Shown: positions 1-9,837, counted from the stretch's first letter. The stretch is 64,000 bases of DNA from Pseudomonas guariconensis (GCF_015680235.1 NZ_JADLJL010000003.1:124001-188000); one strand, 5' to 3'. Translations and numbers: made by a program. The notes: generated from the sequence alone by a model not told the origin.

Positions 1-1406
1 CCGATTTCACCCACCACCGTGAGGCGGCTGGCGCCCATCACCTGGTCGAAGAAGTGCGTGAAAGTGGTCTGGAACTGGGTGATTTCCTTGCGCCGGTAAC
101 CATGCAGGTCCTGGCCCGGTGTGCCGGTGAGCACCGAGGCGTTGCTGTACGGTGGCACTCCGATCGGGCCCACGCCGGCGAACAGGATGTCGGTGGTGTT
201 CAACTGCACAGGCGCATTGGGCCGGTAGCTCAGCTCGCCGCTCCAGGCCGTACCGGTCGGCAAGGTGGTGGAGAAGCTCAGACCATACAGGCGGATGTCT
301 TCGGGGTACTCGATGAAGTATTCCGAGTTGCCGGCGACGATCAGCGGCGCAAGGCCGGCGAATGGGCCACCCAGCAAGGCGCGGGCACGGTCGTAGGTCG
401 ACTGGGACGCGCCGCTGGCGCTGAAGATCGGCGCGCGGCTGTGGTAGTTCATGAAGTAGGCGCCGAACTCGGTATCCAGCGGCTCGAACATGTAGCGGAA
501 GGCGACACCGAACTGGCCGCTGTCACGGGCGTCGCGGTCAGCGCCGCGGCGCACCAGCACACCCTCTTCGTTGATGTCCACGCCCTGGCTGTTGAGGAAT
601 GGCACCGCGGTGGGGATCGCCCGGCTGCTGGCCAGCACGCGCAGGTTGTCGGTGCAGCCGTCGGCGACGATGTCCGGCTGGGAGAAGAAGGTGCCGCAGT
701 TGTCGACGACGGTCTGGTCCCACTCGATCTGGTAGAACGCCTCGGCCGACAGGTTGTCGGTCAGGCTCTGGGACACATAGAACATGTTGACCGGAATCAG
801 GCCTTCCTTGATTTCCGCGCCTGGACGGCGAAACGCCGCCACGTCGATCGGGTTGACCGCGTTGATACCGCCGCCGATGAAGGTGCTTTCACCCCAACTG
901 ATCACCTGCTTGCCCAGGCGCACCGAGCCTGGCTGATCGCCGATGGAGTAGTTGTGGTAGACGAACGCGTCGAGCAGCTCGGCGCCGGACGACTTGGCGC
1001 CCTCCTTGCGATTGGAGTCGCTGATGTCCTTGAACTCGCGGTGTTCGTCCTTGAGTTCGAAGTCGTACCAGTACTTGCCCCGTACGAACACGCCGGTATC
1101 GCCGTACTTGAGCTCCAGGTCATGGATACCCTTGAAGATCTTCGAGAAGGTCTCGCCCTTCTTGAAGTTCAGGTGGCCATCGTCGGAGGTCTGGGACAAG
1201 CCCTTGCCCCCGTTGTTGGCACCGATCAGGTTCTTGTTCGGGTTGGCCGTCGACCAGCTGGCGCCGATGGAGAGCGAGGAATCGAACTGGCCTTCGATTT
1301 CACCGATGTTGAAACTGACACCGAACGCGGGACTTGCGAGCGTGGAAGCGAGGCTGACGGCCAGGGGCAGCTTGGCCCGGCGCCAGAACAGGTTTGCAGA
1401 TGTCAT
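1..1406 (-). CDS. DUF1302 family protein (3' part outside window)
   Basis: The reading frame enters from the left edge and starts at an ATG preceded by a GGAG ribosome binding site. The first residues (MTSANLFWRRAKLPLAVSLA) form a signal peptide with a likely cut after SPAFG, followed by the SFNIGEIEGQFDSSLSIGAS opening typical of DUF1302. About 468 residues are visible and the C-terminus is missing. DUF1302 proteins are predicted outer-membrane beta-barrel proteins of pseudomonads, often encoded beside DUF1329 proteins and lipid-related genes. The acyl-CoA ligase gene upstream on the same strand fits a role in handling hydrophobic substrates, but that is inference. The long open frame on the opposite strand is its antisense shadow. 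Confidence 0.85.
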   Translation of the reverse strand, partial: MTSANLFWRRAKLPLAVSLASTLASPAFGVSFNIGEIEGQFDSSLSIGASWSTANPNKNLIGANNGGKGLSQTSDDGHLNFKKGETFSKIFKGIHDLELKYGDTGVFVRGKYWYDFELKDEHREFKDISDSNRKEGAKSSGAELLDAFVYHNYSIGDQPGSVRLGKQVISWGESTFIGGGINAVNPIDVAAFRRPGAEIKEGLIPVNMFYVSQSLTDNLSAEAFYQIEWDQTVVDNCGTFFSQPDIVADGCTDNLRVLASSRAIPTAVPFLNSQGVDINEEGVLVRRGADRDARDSGQFGVAFRYMFEPLDTEFGAYFMNYHSRAPIFSASGASQSTYDRARALLGGPFAGLAPLIVAGNSEYFIEYPEDIRLYGLSFSTTLPTGTAWSGELSYRPNAPVQLNTTDILFAGVGPIGVPPYSNASVLTGTPGQDLHGYRRKEITQFQTTFTHFFDQVMGASRLTVVGEI

Positions 1407-1716
1407 CGACGCTACTCCATGTACTTTTATTGTTATGGCAGTGAGTCCTTTCAGAAACGGCCCGAGCGACCGGTGTGCAGGCTTTCGCCCTGGCGCCGCG
1501 ACTTGCACGCGGCGCCTCCCCATTCCTGAAAATCCCCTGACCCCGACTATAGCCAGCAGGCACAGGTGCTTGATCCCTCTAAAGTGTGATTTGCATGCAC
1601 CCACTCCGGTGGCGGCCCGCAGGCCACGGCAAGCATGGCGCAATTCTGCCGTTTTACAAGCTCGCAACCGCTCTGCAATGGGGGCCGCGCGGTAGCCCAG
1701 GCGGCCCGACGGGAAG
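1407..1716. other. Intergenic region between the ligase and the DUF1302 gene
   Basis: This 310-base stretch holds no convincing gene. It lies downstream of the ligase stop and upstream of the DUF1302 start, both on the minus strand. A TATAGT -10-like element near 1545 on the minus strand could belong to a DUF1302 promoter, but no good -35 element accompanies it. No clear intrinsic terminator for the ligase gene was seen. Confidence 0.4.
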
Positions 1717-3399
1717 TCAGAGCGTCGACAGGAACGTACTGTTGCTGGCTTGCCACTGGAGGATGTCCTGGCGGATGCGCTTCTTGTCGAGCTTGCCGAC
1801 ACTGGTCTTGGGAACTTCGGTAACAATGGCGATCTGGCTGGGGATCGCCCACTTGTTGATATGCCCCTGCTCGACGAACGGCTTGAGGTGCTCCTTGAGC
1901 GCCTTGGCGTCGATCGCCTGGCCTTCGCGCAACACCAGCAAGGCGAAAGGCCGCTCGCCCCATTGCGGGTCGGCGATACCGACCACCGCCACTTCGCGCA
2001 CCGCAGGGTGCCGGCTGATCAGGTCCTCCAGGTCCAGGGAGGAGATCCATTCACCGCCGGTCTTGATCACGTCCTTGATGCGATCGCGGATATCGATGTA
2101 GCCCATCCCGTCGAGGGTGGCGACATCACCGGTGTGCAGCCAGCCGCCGGCCCAGAGCTCTTCGCTTTTCTGCTTTTCTCCGAAATAGCCCATGGTCAGC
2201 CAGGGGGCTCGCAGCACCAGTTCGCCCTGAGTTTCCCCGTCGGCGGGCAGGAAGTTGCCCTCGCCATCGACGATCGCCGCCTCCACCAGCGGTACCGGCA
2301 CGCCCGCCTTGATCCGGTAGGAGATACGCTCATCCTCGCTGCCGGCCTGCAGTTCGTCGTTCAGGTGGGCGCAGGAGATCAGCGGGCAGGTCTCGGACAT
2401 GCCGTACGCCGCGGTGAGCTGGATGCCCCGGGCCAGGGCCGCCTCGTACAACGCACGGTTCAGGGCGCTGCCGCCGATGATGATCTTCCAGCCGCCGAAG
2501 TGTTCGCCCTGGCCGGCTGGGCAGTTGAGCAGCATCTGCAGGATGGTCGGCACGCAGTGGGAGAAGGTGACCTTTTCCTCGCGCCACAGCTTGAGCAGCA
2601 TGTCCGGCTCGTAGCGCCCCGGGTAGACCTGCTTGAGGCCGAGCATGGTGGCGGCGTATGGGATGCCCCAGGCATGCACATGGAACATCGGCGTGATGGG
2701 CATGTACACGTCGTTGCTGCCCAAGAGGCGCACGCTATCGATACTACCGGTCACCGAGGCTTCGGCCAGGGTGTGCAGCACCAGCTGGCGGTGGGTGAAG
2801 TACACGCCCTTGGGGTTGCCGGTGGTGCCGGTGGTATAGAAGGTGGTGGCCACCGAATTCTCGTCGAAGTCGGGGAAGTCGTAGCGCGGGCTGGCAGCGG
2901 CCAGCAGTTGCTCGTACTCGCCGACCAGGTTGGGCAGGTCGGCGTGCTTGTCGGGGCCGTCGGTCAGCAGCAGCGTCTTGTCCACCGTGGTCAGTTGGCC
3001 GGCAATGGCCTGGTAGAGCCCGACGAAGTCGCTGTTGACCAGCACGAAGCGGTCCTCGGCGTGGTTCATGGTGTAGAGGATCTGCTCCGGCGACAGGCGC
3101 ACGTTGATGGTGTGCACCACCGCACCGATCATCGGGATGGCGAACATGCATTCCAGATAACGGTGGCTATCCCAGTCCATCACCGCCACGGTGTCACCGG
3201 CCTTGACCCCGGCCTCGGTCAGCACGTTGGCCAGGCGCGCGATTCGCTCGACCAGCTGCGGGTAGGTCAGGCGCAACTGGTCGCGGTAGACGATTTCGCG
3301 GGTCTTTTCGTAGCGCCCGCCCGACATCAGCAGGCGCTTGATCAGCAAGGGGAAGGTATAGGCGCCCTCGGCGGGCTGGATGATACGCGTCTGCAACAT
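1717..3399 (-). CDS. Medium/long-chain fatty acid-CoA ligase, AlkK-like
   Basis: This 560-residue ANL-superfamily enzyme should activate fatty acids to acyl-CoA through an acyl-adenylate, in the cytoplasm or at the inner membrane. The ATP-binding P-loop YTTGTTGNPKG lies at residues 188-198, followed by YGMSET (A5 motif), GWLHTGDVA, the hinge DRIKDVIKTGGEWIS and, near the end, PKTSVGKLDKK with the catalytic lysine. The length and motif spacing match AlkK-type medium-chain acyl-CoA ligases, and I infer substrates around C6-C12. From memory, KT2440 carries such a ligase in this position (PP_0763). It is followed by a DUF1302 gene on the same strand, 310 bases downstream. Confidence 0.9.
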   Translation of the reverse strand: MLQTRIIQPAEGAYTFPLLIKRLLMSGGRYEKTREIVYRDQLRLTYPQLVERIARLANVLTEAGVKAGDTVAVMDWDSHRYLECMFAIPMIGAVVHTINVRLSPEQILYTMNHAEDRFVLVNSDFVGLYQAIAGQLTTVDKTLLLTDGPDKHADLPNLVGEYEQLLAAASPRYDFPDFDENSVATTFYTTGTTGNPKGVYFTHRQLVLHTLAEASVTGSIDSVRLLGSNDVYMPITPMFHVHAWGIPYAATMLGLKQVYPGRYEPDMLLKLWREEKVTFSHCVPTILQMLLNCPAGQGEHFGGWKIIIGGSALNRALYEAALARGIQLTAAYGMSETCPLISCAHLNDELQAGSEDERISYRIKAGVPVPLVEAAIVDGEGNFLPADGETQGELVLRAPWLTMGYFGEKQKSEELWAGGWLHTGDVATLDGMGYIDIRDRIKDVIKTGGEWISSLDLEDLISRHPAVREVAVVGIADPQWGERPFALLVLREGQAIDAKALKEHLKPFVEQGHINKWAIPSQIAIVTEVPKTSVGKLDKKRIRQDILQWQASNSTFLSTL

Positions 3400-3637
3400 G
3401 GGTATCCCTTTTTTGCATTGCGGGCCGGAGAAGTCTGGCCGTTACTGTAGAACGGTGACGCACCGGTCAAATCAGCCGAAGGAATGATTTGCCGGGCACA
3501 AGGTATGAGTGGCCAGGTGCCGTGTGCTTGACACATCGCCCGCTCGCCGTCAGGTTGATGAACCCCTGTGGGAAATAGCCCAGCCCTTCGGGCTGCGCTG
3601 TCGCGAAGAGAATCCATGACTAGCGTGCCGCTTGTGA

Positions 3638-3725
3638 AAGCGGGCTTGTCCCGCGATTGCCCCCTGCCATCGCGCCTGTATGGCAAGGGCTTCACCCTTG
3701 ATCGCGGGGCACGCCCGCCCCGACA
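3638..3725. repeat. REP palindrome pair
   Basis: Two inverted REP-like cores (GCGGGCTTGTCCCGCGAT on the left, ATCGCGGGGCACGCCCGC on the right) lie in the 369-base gap between the divergent ligase and dehydrogenase genes. The rest of that gap shows no gene. The frame of the downstream dehydrogenase is open through the repeat, but its conserved protein begins after it. Confidence 0.75.
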
Positions 3726-3768
3726 AAAGGGTACGCGAAACCAGAACCTACCAGCCCCGGAGCCTGCC

Positions 3769-4734
3769 ATGCCCAGCCCGCGTCGCGCCGTATTTCTCGA
3801 TCACCAGTCCCTGGACCTCGGCGATCTCGACCTCTCGCCGCTGCATGCGCAGTTCGACGACCTTCAGCTGTATGCCTCGACCCGCCCGGAGCAGGTCGCC
3901 GAGCGCCTGCAGGGCGCCACCGCGGTGGTCAGCAACAAGGTGATGATCGATGCCGCAGCGATGGAAGCCAACCCGCAGTTGCAGTTGATCCTGCTCGCCG
4001 CCACCGGCACCAACAATGTCGACCTGGCCACCGCCCGCCTGCGGGGCGTCACGGTGTGCAACTGCCAGGGCTACGGCACGCCCTCGGTGGCCCAGCACAC
4101 CCTGGCCCTGCTGCTGGCCCTGGCCACGCGCCTGTGCGACTACCGCCAGGCCGTCGCCGATGGCCGCTGGGCCGCGGCCAGCCAGTTCTGCCTGCTGGAC
4201 TTCCCCATCGTCGAACTGCAGGGCAAGACCCTCGGCTTGCTCGGCCATGGCGAGCTGGGCGGCGCGGTGGCACGCCTGGCCGAAGCCTTCGGCATGCGTG
4301 TGCTCAGCGGGCAGATCCCCGGCCGTCCGGCGCGCGCCGAACGTCTGCCACTGGACGAGCTGCTGCCCCAGGTCGATGCGCTGACCCTGCACTGCCCGCT
4401 CAACGATCACACCCGCCACATGATCGGCGCCCGCGAACTGGCGCTGCTCAAGCCCGGCGCCCTGGTGGTCAACACCGCCCGCGGCGGGCTGATCGACGAG
4501 CAGGCCCTGGCCGATGCCTTGCGCAGCGGCCACCTGGGCGGCGCTGCTACCGACGTGCTGAGCGTCGAACCGCCGGTCAACGGCAACCCGCTGTTGCAGG
4601 CAGATGTCCCGCGCCTGATCGTCACGCCCCACAACGCCTGGGGCGCGGTAGAGTCGCGCCAGCGCATCGTCGGCCAGTTGAGCGAGAACGCCCAGGCGTT
4701 CTTCGCCGGCCAACCACGGCGTGTGGTCGGCTGA
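3769..4734 (+). CDS. D-2-hydroxyacid dehydrogenase (glycerate dehydrogenase/hydroxypyruvate reductase-like)
   Basis: This 321-residue NAD(P)-dependent oxidoreductase probably interconverts hydroxypyruvate or glyoxylate with D-glycerate or glycolate. The N-terminal catalytic half precedes a Rossmann segment with GLLGHGELGGAVA (a GxGxxG-type loop). The catalytic residues can be placed in NTARGGLIDEQAL (Arg), DVLSVEPP (Glu) and TPHNAW (His). The ATG at 3769 is chosen because the conserved protein begins MPSPRRAVFLDHQ, and the longer upstream frame runs through a REP repeat. The substrate is not certain within this family. rsmC follows 48 bases downstream on the same strand. Confidence 0.88.
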   Translation: MPSPRRAVFLDHQSLDLGDLDLSPLHAQFDDLQLYASTRPEQVAERLQGATAVVSNKVMIDAAAMEANPQLQLILLAATGTNNVDLATARLRGVTVCNCQGYGTPSVAQHTLALLLALATRLCDYRQAVADGRWAAASQFCLLDFPIVELQGKTLGLLGHGELGGAVARLAEAFGMRVLSGQIPGRPARAERLPLDELLPQVDALTLHCPLNDHTRHMIGARELALLKPGALVVNTARGGLIDEQALADALRSGHLGGAATDVLSVEPPVNGNPLLQADVPRLIVTPHNAWGAVESRQRIVGQLSENAQAFFAGQPRRVVG

Positions 4735-4782
4735 AGCCAGGGCCTCTGGTACACTGCGCCACTTTTTCAGGAGACGCCGTCC

Positions 4783-5781
4783 ATGGACCCGCGCAGTGAA
4801 GTGTTGCTTCGCCAGGCCGAACTGTTCCAAGGCCCGTTGCTGCTTGCCGGGCTCCCCGCCGACGATCTGCTCGGTCAATTGCCGGGCGCCCACGGCTGGT
4901 CCTGGCATGCCGGCGACCAAGCGCTGCTCGACAGCCGTTTCGCCGGCCGCAGCCATTATGGCGTCGAGGTGCCGGACGTCGCGTTCGAGGCCGCCGTGCT
5001 GTTCCTGCCCAAGTCCCGCGAGCTGGCCGCCTACCTGCTCAACGCCCTGGCCTCGCGCCTGGCCGGCCGTGACCTGTACCTGGTGGGCGAAAAGCGCGGC
5101 GGCATCGAGGGCGCGGCCAAGCAGCTACAGGCGTTCGGCAAGCCGCGCAAGCTCGACAGCGCCCGGCATTGCCAGTTATGGCAAGTGACTGTGGACAACG
5201 CACCCCAGGCCAAACCGTTGGAAAGCCTGGCCGAGCGCTTCGAGCTACCGCTTGCCGACGGCCCGCTGCAGGTGGTCAGCCTGCCCGGCGTGTTCAGCCA
5301 TGGCCGGTTGGATCGCGGCACCGCCCTCCTGCTCCAGCACCTGGACAACCTGCCGGTCGGTCGCGTGCTGGACTTCGGCTGCGGCGCCGGGGTGCTGGGC
5401 GCGACGGTCAAGCGCCGTTACCCACAGAGCCAGGTCACTCTGCTCGACGTAGACGCCTTCGCCGTGGCCAGCAGTCGTCTGACCCTGGCGGCCAACGGCC
5501 TGGACGCCGAAGTGATCAGTGGCGACGGTATCGATGCCGCGCCCACCGGGCTGGCCCTGATCTTGAGCAACCCGCCGTTCCATACCGGGGTGCACACCAA
5601 TTACCAGGCTTCGGAAAATTTGCTGAAAAAATCCGGCGATCACCTGCAAAAAGGCGGTGAAATGCGCCTGGTCGCCAACAGTTTCCTGCGCTACCAGCCG
5701 CTCATCGAAGGGGCCTTGGGCAACTGCCGAACCTGCGCCGAGGCGGAGGGCTTCCGCATCTACCAGGCAACACGCGGTTAA
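4783..5781 (+). CDS. rsmC: 16S rRNA m2G1207 methyltransferase RsmC
   Basis: RsmC transfers a methyl group from S-adenosylmethionine to N2 of G1207 in 16S rRNA of the 30S subunit. The protein has 332 residues, the usual family length, with a degenerate N-terminal methyltransferase-like half and an active C-terminal half. The SAM loop [11 protein letters not shown] lies at about 197-207 and the catalytic NPPF at 263-266, within [11 protein letters not shown]. The start [16 protein letters not shown] is family-like and follows a weak GGAGA ribosome binding site. It is probably transcribed separately from the riboswitch-controlled gene that follows. Confidence 0.93.
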   Translation: MDPRSEVLLRQAELFQGPLLLAGLPADDLLGQLPGAHGWSWHAGDQALLDSRFAGRSHYGVEVPDVAFEAAVLFLPKSRELAAYLLNALASRLAGRDLYLVGEKRGGIEGAAKQLQAFGKPRKLDSARHCQLWQVTVDNAPQAKPLESLAERFELPLADGPLQVVSLPGVFSHGRLDRGTALLLQHLDNLPVGRVLDFGCGAGVLGATVKRRYPQSQVTLLDVDAFAVASSRLTLAANGLDAEVISGDGIDAAPTGLALILSNPPFHTGVHTNYQASENLLKKSGDHLQKGGEMRLVANSFLRYQPLIEGALGNCRTCAEAEGFRIYQATRG

Positions 5782-5811
5782 AAACAGGGCTTGCCGAAAC
5801 CCGTTCTGCTA

Positions 5812-6012
5812 GGCAGAATCCGCACCGTCCTAGGGGAGTAGTCTCCCGCGAGCGCCCAGCTCGCCCGGCACGCGTCAACACACTTGGCCCACAGGCCATG
5901 GCGCGTGCGACCCAAGCTCCATAGAGAGCGATCCGCACCGCCGGATCACGGGTTTGACAAGACCTATGACACGCACACCTTACCCGGGGCGGGGAGGTCG
6001 TACGTGTCATAG
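5812..6012 (+). ncRNA. yybP-ykoY manganese riboswitch (mntP/alx-type leader)
   Basis: The leader contains both hallmark blocks of the yybP-ykoY class: TAGGGGAGTAG at 5831-5841 and GCGTCAACACACTTGG at about 5872-5887. These form the two loops that dock to bind Mn2+. A helix of GCACGCG with CGCGTGC encloses the second loop. The 3' part contains TTTGACAAGACCT, like the 3' end of the E. coli alx element. It sits directly upstream of a TMEM165/GDT1-type exporter, a typical target of this class. In known cases Mn2+ binding raises expression. The outer boundaries are approximate because no covariance model was run. Confidence 0.88.
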
Positions 6013-6042
6013 CCGTGTCGGCCCGCCCCCGTAGGAATCCTG

Positions 6043-6627
6043 ATGCTGGAATCGTTGCTCGTCCCCACCGCCATCGTTGCCCTCGCCGAGATCGGCGACA
6101 AGACGCAACTGCTTGCACTCATCCTCGCCGCGCGCTTTCGCAAGCCTTGGCCGATCATCGCCGGTATCATCGCCGCCACCCTGGCCAACCATGCCGCCGC
6201 CGGTGCCGTAGGCGCCTGGGTCAGCAGTTTCTTCAGCGACACGGTGCTGCACTGGATCCTGGCCGCGAGCTTCGCCGCCACGGCCTTGTGGACCCTGGTA
6301 CCGGACAAGATGGACGATGACGAGAACAGTGCAGCACGCCGCTTCGGCCCGTTCGTCACGACCCTGATCGCGTTCTTCCTGGCCGAGATCGGCGACAAGA
6401 CCCAGGTGGCCACGGTCATGCTGGCGGCCCAGTATCCTCACCTGATCATGGTCATCATCGGCACCACCCTGGGCATGCTGATCGCCAACGTACCGGTGGT
6501 GTTGGCAGGCAATTTCGCGGCGGAAAAACTGCCGCTGACCCTGATTCGTCGCCTGGCAGCGATGGCGTTCTTCGTGCTGGCCATCGTCGCGGTGTATTCG
6601 GCGATGAAGGCCAGCGGTTGGGTCTGA
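6043..6627 (+). CDS. TMEM165/GDT1 (UPF0016) family manganese exporter
   Basis: This 194-residue inner-membrane protein has the duplicated signature of the GDT1 family, EIGDKT at residues 16-21 and again at 115-120. Each lies in the first helix of a three-helix half, giving about six membrane segments. The acidic motifs bind the transported divalent cation. Bacterial homologues (MneA type) export Mn2+, and the upstream yybP-ykoY riboswitch supports manganese as the substrate. The ATG follows a TAGGA ribosome binding site and is adjacent to a GC-rich helix of the leader. A REP pair follows the stop codon. Confidence 0.92.
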   Translation: MLESLLVPTAIVALAEIGDKTQLLALILAARFRKPWPIIAGIIAATLANHAAAGAVGAWVSSFFSDTVLHWILAASFAATALWTLVPDKMDDDENSAARRFGPFVTTLIAFFLAEIGDKTQVATVMLAAQYPHLIMVIIGTTLGMLIANVPVVLAGNFAAEKLPLTLIRRLAAMAFFVLAIVAVYSAMKASGWV

Positions 6628-6631
6628 GACC

Positions 6632-6713
6632 GGGGGCGCTTTGCGCCCCTTTCGCGGCACAAGGCCGCTCCTACAGGATCTTGCGCAACCCTGTAGGAGC
6701 GGCCTTGTGCCCC
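6632..6713. repeat. Inverted REP pair
   Basis: Two REP copies in inverted orientation (GCGGCACAAGGCCGCTCCTAC and its complement GTAGGAGCGGCCTTGTGCC) are separated by a short spacer. They lie between the convergent exporter and M48 protease genes. A hairpin here could act as an mRNA end or a barrier to exonucleases. Confidence 0.85.
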
Positions 6714-6718
6714 GATGA

Positions 6719-7534
6719 TTACTTCTTCGCCGCCTGGTACAGCGGCATCACCTTCGGAATGGCCGCCTGCAGCGAGGCGATCCGGGTGCTCGATGCCGGG
6801 TGGGTGCTCATGAACTCCGGCGGCGCACCGTTCGAGGCCTGGTTCATCTTGTTCCACAGAGTGATCGCGGCATTCGGGTCGTAGCCGGCACGGGCGGCCA
6901 ATTCCAGGCCGATCAGGTCGGCCTCGTTCTCGTTGGCACGGCTGTTGGGCAGGGTCATGGCGTAGTTCACCACGGTATCGGCCAGGGCCATGCCACCCTG
7001 GCCCAGGCCGAACAGGGCACCGGCGCCCTGGCGTGCCATTTCCACGCCGTAGGCCTTGGACATCGCCTCGCGACCATGCTCACGCAGGGCGTGGGCGATT
7101 TCGTGGCCCAGCACCGCGGCGATCTCGGCGTCGGTGAGCTTGAGCTGGTCCATTAGGCCGGTATAGAAGATGATCTTGCCGCCTGGGCCGCAGTTGGCAT
7201 TGAGCTCGTCGCTCTTGATCAGGTTGACCTCCCAGTTCCATTGCGCGGCGTCGGGCCGGAACTTCGGCGCCTGGGCGATCAGCCGGTCGGCGATGGCCTG
7301 GATGCGCTTGGCCTTGGCGCTGGTCTTGTCCAGTTCGCCCTTGGTCGACGCCTCGCTGAGGGTCTGCTGGTAGGACTGGGCATACATCTGGTTGACCTGG
7401 TCGGTCGAGAGCATGCTGAACATGTACTGCTGGCGGTCGACGCCCACGGCGCCACCGCTGGTGGTATTCACCGCCTGGCAACCGGCCAGCAGGATACTGG
7501 TGCCCAGCAGGCTGGCAACGAATGATCTACGCAT
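6719..7534 (-). CDS. M48 family metalloprotease lipoprotein (LoiP/YggG-like)
   Basis: This 271-residue protein starts with a lipoprotein signal ending in LLAGC, so Cys19 should be lipidated and the protein anchored in the periplasm. The zinc-binding HEIAH lies at 144-148, and the third ligand is expected in NENEADLIG further on. Such Zn proteases act on misfolded or damaged envelope proteins, with E. coli LoiP and BepA as relatives. The length matches LoiP and there is no C-terminal TPR region as in BepA. The start codon is preceded by AGGGAGTG. It is transcribed away from the neighbouring chemoreceptor gene. Confidence 0.9.
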   Translation of the reverse strand: MRRSFVASLLGTSILLAGCQAVNTTSGGAVGVDRQQYMFSMLSTDQVNQMYAQSYQQTLSEASTKGELDKTSAKAKRIQAIADRLIAQAPKFRPDAAQWNWEVNLIKSDELNANCGPGGKIIFYTGLMDQLKLTDAEIAAVLGHEIAHALREHGREAMSKAYGVEMARQGAGALFGLGQGGMALADTVVNYAMTLPNSRANENEADLIGLELAARAGYDPNAAITLWNKMNQASNGAPPEFMSTHPASSTRIASLQAAIPKVMPLYQAAKK

Positions 7535-7685
7535 GAAAACACTCCCTTTCTACATGCCGCGTATCCTAGGCCGAGTCGCCTGGCGTCGCCAGAGCCGCAA
7601 GGAAGATTTATCCGCATCCCCTCATGCTTTGGGATTACCCCGCCGATAACCTCGGGTAACGACCCTCCTGAGTGCGCGGTGCCCC

Positions 7686-9827
7686 ATGAAGTTCAAGTCG
7701 ATCCAGTTTTCCGTGGCAGCCCTTGCCGGCGCCATCGTGTTGAGCATTGTCGCGGCCCTGGTGCTGTACGCCGTGTATTCCGGCGAACGCACCCAGGCGC
7801 TGGTGCAGGAGCGCACCCGCCAGCAGTTCGAGAGCGTGATCGAACAACGCCTGGCCGCCCTCGCCCGCACCCAGGTCAGCGAGATCCAGCGCGGTCTCGA
7901 AGCGCCCCTGCTGATCGCCCGCAGCCTGGCCACCAGCAATGCGATGATCGGCATGCAAGGCGCAGATGGCCAGCCGCTGATGCGCATCGACCGCGAATAC
8001 CTGGCCAACCAGCTCAAGCGCACCGTGGAGGTCAACCCGACGGTGCTCGGCGCCTACCTGGGCTGGGAGCCCAACGCCCTGGACCACGACGATGCGCGCT
8101 ATGCCGGCAGCAGCCTGGTGGGCGTCGACGGCGCCACCGGCCGCTTCCTGCCCTGGTGGTTCCGCAATGGCGATGGCAGCCTCGGCCAGGACAAACTGAT
8201 CGATGTCGACGACCACACCGTGCTGGCCACCGGCGTGCGTGCCAGTGAGTACTACCTGTGTCCCAAGGAGTCGAAGAAGGCCTGCGTGATCGACCCGGCG
8301 CCGTACAAGGTCGGCGACAAGACCGTCATGCTCGCCTCCTTCGTCGAACCGATCCTGGTCAATGGCCAGTTCCAGGGCATCGCCGGGGCCGACCTGTCGG
8401 TGGACTTCATCCAGGACCTGCTCAATGCCGCCGACCAGCAGCTGTACGGCGGCGCCGGCGAACTGGCCCTGGTGTCGAGCAATGGCCGCCTGGTGGCCTA
8501 TACCCGCGACCCGTCCAAGTTCGGCGAAAAGGCCGATGACGTGCTCGACGCCGAACAGGCCGGCACGCTGAAAAACCTCAGCGGCGAAGACCTGCACTAC
8601 GAAGTCGATGAAGCCAAGGACCGCATCGAGCTGTACCTGCCGTTCCGGGTCGCCAATACGGCCGCGCGCTGGTCTTTGCTGCTGGAGTTGCCGTTGAGCA
8701 CCGTCATGGCCGACGTGCACAAATTGCAGCAGGACCTGGCCGAGCAACGCCGTACCGACATCACCGGCATGACCCTTGTGGGCCTGGGCATCGCCGCCGT
8801 CGGCCTGCTGGTGATCTGGTTGCTGGCCCACGGCATCGCCCGCCCACTGCGCCAGATGGTGGCCATGCTCGATGACATCGCCCAGGGCGAAGGCGACCTG
8901 ACCCGTCGCCTGCATAGCGACCGCGCCGACGAACTGGGCGCCATCGCCAAGGGCTTCAACACCTTCCTGGCCAAGCTGCAGGCAATGATCAGCCAGGTGG
9001 TGGGCTCGGTGCAGAAGGTCAGCGATTCGTCGGAGCACACCGCCGACATCGCCATCCGCACCAACCAGGGTGTGCACAAGCAGATGGCCGAGATCGACCA
9101 GGTGGCCACCGCGGTGCAGGAAATGACCGCCACCGCCCAGGATGTGGCACGCAACGCTACCCATGCCGCCCAGGCCGCGAACAACGCCGACCAGGCCGCC
9201 AACCAGGGCCTGCTGATCGTGCGCGACACCTCCCATTCGATCAGTGCCCTGGCCACCGAGATCGGCCGTGCGGTCACCGTGGTGCAGACCCTGGCCCGCG
9301 ACAGTGAGAACATCAATGCCATCCTGGTGGCGATCCGCGCCATCGCCGAGCAGACCAACCTGCTGGCGCTCAATGCCGCCATCGAAGCCGCCCGTGCCGG
9401 CGAACAGGGCCGAGGTTTCGCGGTGGTCGCCGACGAGGTGCGCAACCTGGCGCAGAAGACCCAGCAGGCTACCGAAGAGATCCAGCAGATGATCCAGCAG
9501 CTGCAGCAGGGTACCCGCGAAGTGGTCCGGGTGATGGAAGACAGCCAAGGCAAGACCGACGACAGCGTGCAGCAGGCCAGCCGCGCCGCCGAAGCACTGG
9601 AAAGCATCACCCAGGCGGTGTCGGTGATCAACGACATGAACACCCAGATCGCCAGCGCTGCCGAACAGCAGAGTGCAGTGGCCGAGGACATCAACCGCAA
9701 CGTCATCAATATCGGCCAGGTAGCCGGTGAGGTGGCCGGCGGTGCGGACGAGTCCAGCCAGGCCAGTGCCGAGCTGACCAAGCTGGCCGAGCAGCAGCGC
9801 CGGTTGATCAATCAGTTCCGCGTCTGA
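7686..9827 (+). CDS. Methyl-accepting chemotaxis protein with dCache sensor domain
   Basis: This 713-residue chemoreceptor has a first membrane helix at about 9-31, a large periplasmic dCache domain at about 35-355, a second helix at about 361-381, a HAMP domain to about 438 and a cytoplasmic signalling domain. The signalling tip includes [20 protein letters not shown]. The sensor contains [13 protein letters not shown], characteristic of the membrane-distal-to-proximal dCache fold, and two cysteines (192 and 200) that could form a disulfide. I do not see the RxWY motif of amino-acid-binding dCache domains; [13 protein letters not shown] lies in that area. The ligand is therefore unknown. The gene appears monocistronic. 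Confidence 0.92.
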   Translation: MKFKSIQFSVAALAGAIVLSIVAALVLYAVYSGERTQALVQERTRQQFESVIEQRLAALARTQVSEIQRGLEAPLLIARSLATSNAMIGMQGADGQPLMRIDREYLANQLKRTVEVNPTVLGAYLGWEPNALDHDDARYAGSSLVGVDGATGRFLPWWFRNGDGSLGQDKLIDVDDHTVLATGVRASEYYLCPKESKKACVIDPAPYKVGDKTVMLASFVEPILVNGQFQGIAGADLSVDFIQDLLNAADQQLYGGAGELALVSSNGRLVAYTRDPSKFGEKADDVLDAEQAGTLKNLSGEDLHYEVDEAKDRIELYLPFRVANTAARWSLLLELPLSTVMADVHKLQQDLAEQRRTDITGMTLVGLGIAAVGLLVIWLLAHGIARPLRQMVAMLDDIAQGEGDLTRRLHSDRADELGAIAKGFNTFLAKLQAMISQVVGSVQKVSDSSEHTADIAIRTNQGVHKQMAEIDQVATAVQEMTATAQDVARNATHAAQAANNADQAANQGLLIVRDTSHSISALATEIGRAVTVVQTLARDSENINAILVAIRAIAEQTNLLALNAAIEAARAGEQGRGFAVVADEVRNLAQKTQQATEEIQQMIQQLQQGTREVVRVMEDSQGKTDDSVQQASRAAEALESITQAVSVINDMNTQIASAAEQQSAVAEDINRNVINIGQVAGEVAGGADESSQASAELTKLAEQQRRLINQFRV

Positions 9828-9837
9828 AGCCTTAGAG

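Noticed and set aside
54..1529. A 491-codon open frame on the + strand
   Set aside because: It is antisense to the DUF1302 gene, which has a signal peptide, ribosome binding site and family-like sequence; the + frame looks like reversed coding sequence of GC-rich DNA.
3568..3768. N-terminal extension of the 2-hydroxyacid dehydrogenase
   Set aside because: The frame is open, but it runs through a REP palindrome and the extra residues are unlike the family.
7635..9548. A 637-codon open frame on the - strand
   Set aside because: It lies opposite the chemoreceptor gene and is rich in His, Gly and Gln, the usual composition of antisense frames here.
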